Source: an uncultured Propionivibrio sp. (GTDB lineage: Bacteria; Pseudomonadota; Gammaproteobacteria; Burkholderiales; Rhodocyclaceae). Taken from it: a stretch of DNA of 64,000 nucleotides. A program made the position numbers and the translations under genes. Shown here piece after piece: positions 61,026 to 64,000 of this stretch. The notes under the pieces were generated by a model that saw nothing but the letters and a program-made list of their open reading frames with translations, was not told the DNA's origin and ran no database searches. The number at the start of each line of letters is the position of its first letter. Within the stretch, counting starts at the first letter, position 1. The stretch is from assembly GCF_963666255.1 (NCBI RefSeq), contig NZ_OY762655.1, forward strand, positions 1,116,001 to 1,180,000. The letters run 5' to 3'.

Positions 61026-63215
61026 TCAGGCGCCGCCTGCCTCGACGGGGTCGAGGGCATTTCCTTCCTTGCGCAAGACGGCGGTGAACCAGAAGGTACT
61101 GCCCTCCCCGGGCGTACTCGTCACGCCGACGCTGCCGCCCATGAGTTCGGCGATTTTCCGGGTAATCGCCAATCCCAGCCCGGTCCCGCCATATCTGCGC
61201 GTCGTCGAGTTGTCCGCCTGTTCGAACGCGCCGAACAGTTTGGGCAGGATCTCCGGCGCAATGCCGATACCGGTGTCCGCGACCTCGAAGCGGAGCGTCA
61301 CCGTTTTGTCCGTCCGGGCTTCTTCCCGGACACGCAGGATGACGCGCCCCTGCTCGGTGAACTTGAGGGCGTTGGCGGTGTAGTTGAGCAGCGCCTGGTG
61401 CAAGCGGGTGGCATCGCCGAGCAGGCGATCGCCCGGCGCGAACGCTTCGATCGACAGTTCGACGTCTTTGCTCCCGGCATTCTGGGCAAGCATCGTCCTG
61501 ACATTTTCAAGTACGCCAACGACATTGACCGGCGCCGACTCCAGAACGAATTTACCAGCTTCGATTTTGGAAAGGTCGAGCACGGCGTTAATGATTTCGA
61601 GCAGGTGATGACCCGCCGCCTCGATCTTGTCGAGCCGGTCCGTCTGCTGCGGCGTCAGGCCGGAACGGCGCAGCAGGTGCGCCATGCCGGTGATGGCGTT
61701 GAGCGGCGTCCGGATTTCGTGCGACATATTCGCCAGGAATGCGCTCTTGGCGACGTTCGCCGCCTCGGCCGCATCCTTCGCCACGGTCAGCTCATGCGTA
61801 CGCTGATCGACAAGTTCTTCGAGATGGCGGCGATGCTGGCGCAATTCTTCCTGGGTGGCCTTGAGCTCGGTGATATCGGTATGCGTGCCGCACATGCGCA
61901 GCGGCTTTCCGTCCGCGTCCCGCTGCATGACCCTGGCCTGGTCGAGGATCCAGACGATGCCGCCGTCCTTGCGCAGCATGCGGTATTCGAGCCGGTGCAT
62001 GCTCGCCCGCCCCTCAAGGACGGCATTGATCGACTCCCAGGCGCGCGCGCGGTCGTCGGGGTGGATGAAGTCGGTCCACTGCTGCGCCGTGCGGCGGATT
62101 TCCTCGTGGCTGTAACCCAGCATGAGGGCCCAGCGCTCATTGCGATCGACGCTGCCGGCAGCGATATCCCAGTCCCAGAAACCGAGATCCGCGCCCTCCA
62201 GGACGAAACGCAACTGCTGCTCGCTGTTTTCAAGCGCACGCTTGGCCGCCCGTTGCTGCGTGATGTCATAACCGATGCCGAGGACGCCGATCAGTTGCCC
62301 GTTCTGGTCGCGCATCGGCATCTTGGTCGTCTGCAGCAACTCGCGATGGCCGTCGGCGGCGAAACAGATCTCTTCCTCATTGACCGAGGGACCGTTCCTT
62401 TCCATGGCGGCGCGGTCGTGCGCACGGAAAAATTCCGCCAGAGTGGCATCGACGAAGTCGAAATCAGTCTTGCCGACGATCTCCCGCTCGGGCGCGCCGA
62501 AGAACTGCTCGAAGCGCCGGTTGCAGGCAAGGTAAATGCCTTGGGCGTCCTTGAGCCAGATGAGGTCGGGCAGCGCGTCGATCAGCGTCCGCAGCATCGA
62601 CCGTTCGCGCAAGGCCAGCGCCTGGGCCGCCTGTGCGGCCCGCTGGTTTTGCAGACGCTGCGCCTGATCCTGAAAGAACAGGCACAACAGCATGGTCGCC
62701 AGCGGATAGAAGAGCAGGAGCACCCACCATGCCTGTTCGATGAAGGGATAACCGGCCCGGTTGGGAAACTGCGTGAACGCCGCCAGCTGGAACACCTGCT
62801 CCAGCACACCGAGGACGAAAAACTGGAAGGGAGACGGCGGCACTGAACCGCGCCGCCACCAATGCCGTGCCAGTACGCCGAGCAGGGCGGAGACGACGAT
62901 GATGACGATGCCGACCGGCGCGCCGATGCCGCCCAGTTGATAGCGATAGAACGCGGCGATACCCGCCGCGATCGCCGCCGTCATTCCCCCGCCCACGACC
63001 CCGGCGACCGCGAGCACGATCGAACGGCCGTCGAAGAAGAGCCCCGGCGCGAAATGCATCGGATTGAGCATGCCCAGCAAGGTCACTCCGCCGAACAGCA
63101 GTCCGAGCACGACCTGGCGGTTGCGCGTCCTGTTCGGAAAGCGGGCGAGGACGATCTGCCCGGCGGCCACGAGGGCGATCAGAAACGCGATGTTATTGAC
63201 CAGACTGATAAGCAT
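61026..63215 (-). CDS. Sensor histidine kinase with 5TM-5TMR_LYT and two PAS domains
   Basis: The 729-residue protein has five to six membrane helices at 1-185 of the 5TM_5TMR_LYT kind (GGMTAAIAAGIAAFYRYQLG), PAS domains at about 205-330 and 335-460, a HisKA box FLANMSHEIRTPLNAITGM near 500 and a HATPase domain with DTGIGIAPEILPKLF and YGGTGLGLAITRK. No receiver domain follows and no regulator gene lies next to it. It resembles the kinase half of the broken hybrid kinase at 21.7-25.1 kb. The next gene upstream on the same strand is a GGDEF protein. Confidence 0.9.
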   Translation of the reverse strand: MLISLVNNIAFLIALVAAGQIVLARFPNRTRNRQVVLGLLFGGVTLLGMLNPMHFAPGLFFDGRSIVLAVAGVVGGGMTAAIAAGIAAFYRYQLGGIGAPVGIVIIVVSALLGVLARHWWRRGSVPPSPFQFFVLGVLEQVFQLAAFTQFPNRAGYPFIEQAWWVLLLFYPLATMLLCLFFQDQAQRLQNQRAAQAAQALALRERSMLRTLIDALPDLIWLKDAQGIYLACNRRFEQFFGAPEREIVGKTDFDFVDATLAEFFRAHDRAAMERNGPSVNEEEICFAADGHRELLQTTKMPMRDQNGQLIGVLGIGYDITQQRAAKRALENSEQQLRFVLEGADLGFWDWDIAAGSVDRNERWALMLGYSHEEIRRTAQQWTDFIHPDDRARAWESINAVLEGRASMHRLEYRMLRKDGGIVWILDQARVMQRDADGKPLRMCGTHTDITELKATQEELRQHRRHLEELVDQRTHELTVAKDAAEAANVAKSAFLANMSHEIRTPLNAITGMAHLLRRSGLTPQQTDRLDKIEAAGHHLLEIINAVLDLSKIEAGKFVLESAPVNVVGVLENVRTMLAQNAGSKDVELSIEAFAPGDRLLGDATRLHQALLNYTANALKFTEQGRVILRVREEARTDKTVTLRFEVADTGIGIAPEILPKLFGAFEQADNSTTRRYGGTGLGLAITRKIAELMGGSVGVTSTPGEGSTFWFTAVLRKEGNALDPVEAGGA

Positions 63216-63355
63216 GCTTCTGCGCTAGGACGGGAGACTCCGGAGGCGATCATTCTAGCACCCGGGGTGCATGCGCACGGGATCATACCCCCGTCATGGC
63301 AAGCAAGCGCGCCGCGCACGCCGGAAACGCATCCGCGGCTGGCAGACAGCACTCA

Positions 63356-64000
63356 CTAGCGGAAAAACTGATAGCCGTTACGTCCTTGATCCTTGGCCGC
63401 ATACATGGCGGCGTCGGCCTTTTTCAGGAGTCCCTGGACGTCGTCATCGCCATCGGCGCGATACACGGCGATACCGATGCTGGTGGTGATATTCAGCGTG
63501 TGGCTGTCGATCAGGATGGGCGCATTGATCGCCGCGATGATTTTCCCGGCTACCCGCGCCGCATCCTCCGGCGCCGCGATCTCGGCGAGCAATATGATGA
63601 ACTCATCGCCACCGTGCCGCGACACGGTGTCGCCGGCGCGCACGCAGCGTATCAGGCGGACGGACACTTCCTTGAGCAGGGCATCGCCGACGTCATGCCC
63701 GAGCAGATCGTTGATGTTCTTGAAATAATCGAGATCGAGGAACATCACCGCCAGCGTGTTGCGGTGGCGCCTGGCTTGCGACAAGGCCTGCGCCAGACGG
63801 TCGAGGAGCATGCGGCGATTGGGCAGATTGGTGAGCGAATCGAAATAGGCCAGCGTACGGATTTTCTCTTCCATCGCCTTGTGTTCGGTAACGTCGATCG
63901 CAATACCGCCGAGGATCGGCGCCTGCGCCGGCCGCTCAATCCGGAATTTGTGCGTCTGGTAGGTTCGCGTCGCACCGTCGGTCGTCGGCACCCGCTCTTC
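63356..64000 (-). CDS. PAS-GGDEF diguanylate cyclase (N-terminus beyond window)
   Basis: The visible 214 residues hold the end of a PAS/PAC unit (IERPAQAPILGGIAIDVTEH) and a full GGDEF domain: DSLTNLPNRR, DLDYFKNINDLLGHDVGD, and RHGGDEF with the inhibitory RxxD five residues before it. It should make c-di-GMP. The frame continues past base 64000, so the sensor part is not seen. Confidence 0.9.
   Translation of the reverse strand, partial: EERVPTTDGATRTYQTHKFRIERPAQAPILGGIAIDVTEHKAMEEKIRTLAYFDSLTNLPNRRMLLDRLAQALSQARRHRNTLAVMFLDLDYFKNINDLLGHDVGDALLKEVSVRLIRCVRAGDTVSRHGGDEFIILLAEIAAPEDAARVAGKIIAAINAPILIDSHTLNITTSIGIAVYRADGDDDVQGLLKKADAAMYAAKDQGRNGYQFFR

Overview
The window is about 64 kb of GC-rich (roughly 60-65 % by eye) bacterial chromosome, densely coding on both strands. 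I saw no rRNA, tRNA, insertion sequence, prophage or CRISPR array. The gene content suggests a facultatively anaerobic betaproteobacterium, possibly of the Rhodocyclales type. The pointers are ThiH-type (not ThiO-type) thiazole synthesis, NsrR-linked hemerythrin/DUF2249/DUF59 genes, a Sia signalling module, oxamate-forming allantoin catabolism and a beta-keto-acid cleavage enzyme under sigma-54 control. The taxonomic guess is inference from gene content only.

Layout. (1) 1-6.2 kb: a beta-keto/beta-hydroxy acid operon (BKACE, 3-hydroxyacyl-CoA-dehydrogenase-like enzyme, AtoE-type transporter). It is preceded by a well-formed -24/-12 promoter and three copies of a 16-bp palindrome, which are probably the enhancer sites of the adjacent PAS/sigma-54 activator. 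A ketopantoate-reductase-like gene follows. (2) 6.4-21.5 kb: a LysR regulator, then a large undescribed-looking carbohydrate cluster: Zn-alcohol dehydrogenase, Asp/Glu-racemase-like protein, tetrose-type RpiB isomerase, YciI protein, GntR/FCD regulator, class II aldolase, metallo-beta-lactamase hydrolase, Tm-1-like ATP-binding protein, a complete ribose-type ABC importer, a RuBisCO-like protein, a second class II aldolase and a HAD phosphatase. No recognisable sugar kinase is present. (3) 21.7-25.1 kb: a hybrid histidine kinase broken by many frameshifts whose residues still read well in alternating frames. (4) 25-29.2 kb: an NsrR-centred nitric-oxide/oxygen response island (hemerythrins, PAS protein, cupin, DUF59, DUF2249, polytopic membrane protein). 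(5) 29.2-35.6 kb: Lrp regulator with a benzoylformate-decarboxylase-like ThDP enzyme, a secreted protein, a rubredoxin-fused reductase, a double-CDGSH protein, and DoxX divergent from a LysR gene. (6) 35.6-39.4 kb: the SiaA-SiaB-SiaC-SiaD c-di-GMP module. (7) 39.5-44.4 kb: a small RNA/small-ORF unit with a strong terminator, a tandem rhodanese, and a thiG-thiH-thiS operon with promoter, TPP riboswitch and attenuator, then an alpha/beta hydrolase. (8) 44.4-58.1 kb: an allantoate/ureidoglycolate operon, including an FdrA-YlbE (AllF-AllG) fusion, DUF2877 (AllH), AllC, AllE, carbamate kinase, transporters, PucG-like aminotransferase and AllD, headed by a MocR regulator. (9) 58.2-64 kb: two very small genes, then an EAL phosphodiesterase, a CZB chemoreceptor, a 5TM histidine kinase and a GGDEF cyclase cut by the window end.

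How the genes work together. The allantoin block can be read as a full route. AllC converts allantoate to ureidoglycine; AllE and AllD (or PucG) convert that to oxalurate. The AllF/G/H complex yields oxamate plus carbamoyl phosphate, and carbamate kinase recovers ATP. Allantoinase is not in the window. The carbohydrate cluster looks like import of a sugar or sugar acid, oxidation, phosphosugar isomerisation, RuBisCO-like rearrangement or cleavage, and retro-aldol cleavage, but its substrate cannot be named from sequence. Several genes (histidine kinase, bacteriohemerythrin, cupin, ThDP enzyme, SiaB) carry single-base frameshifts with otherwise intact reading. I therefore suspect assembly errors more than gene decay, although decay cannot be excluded.
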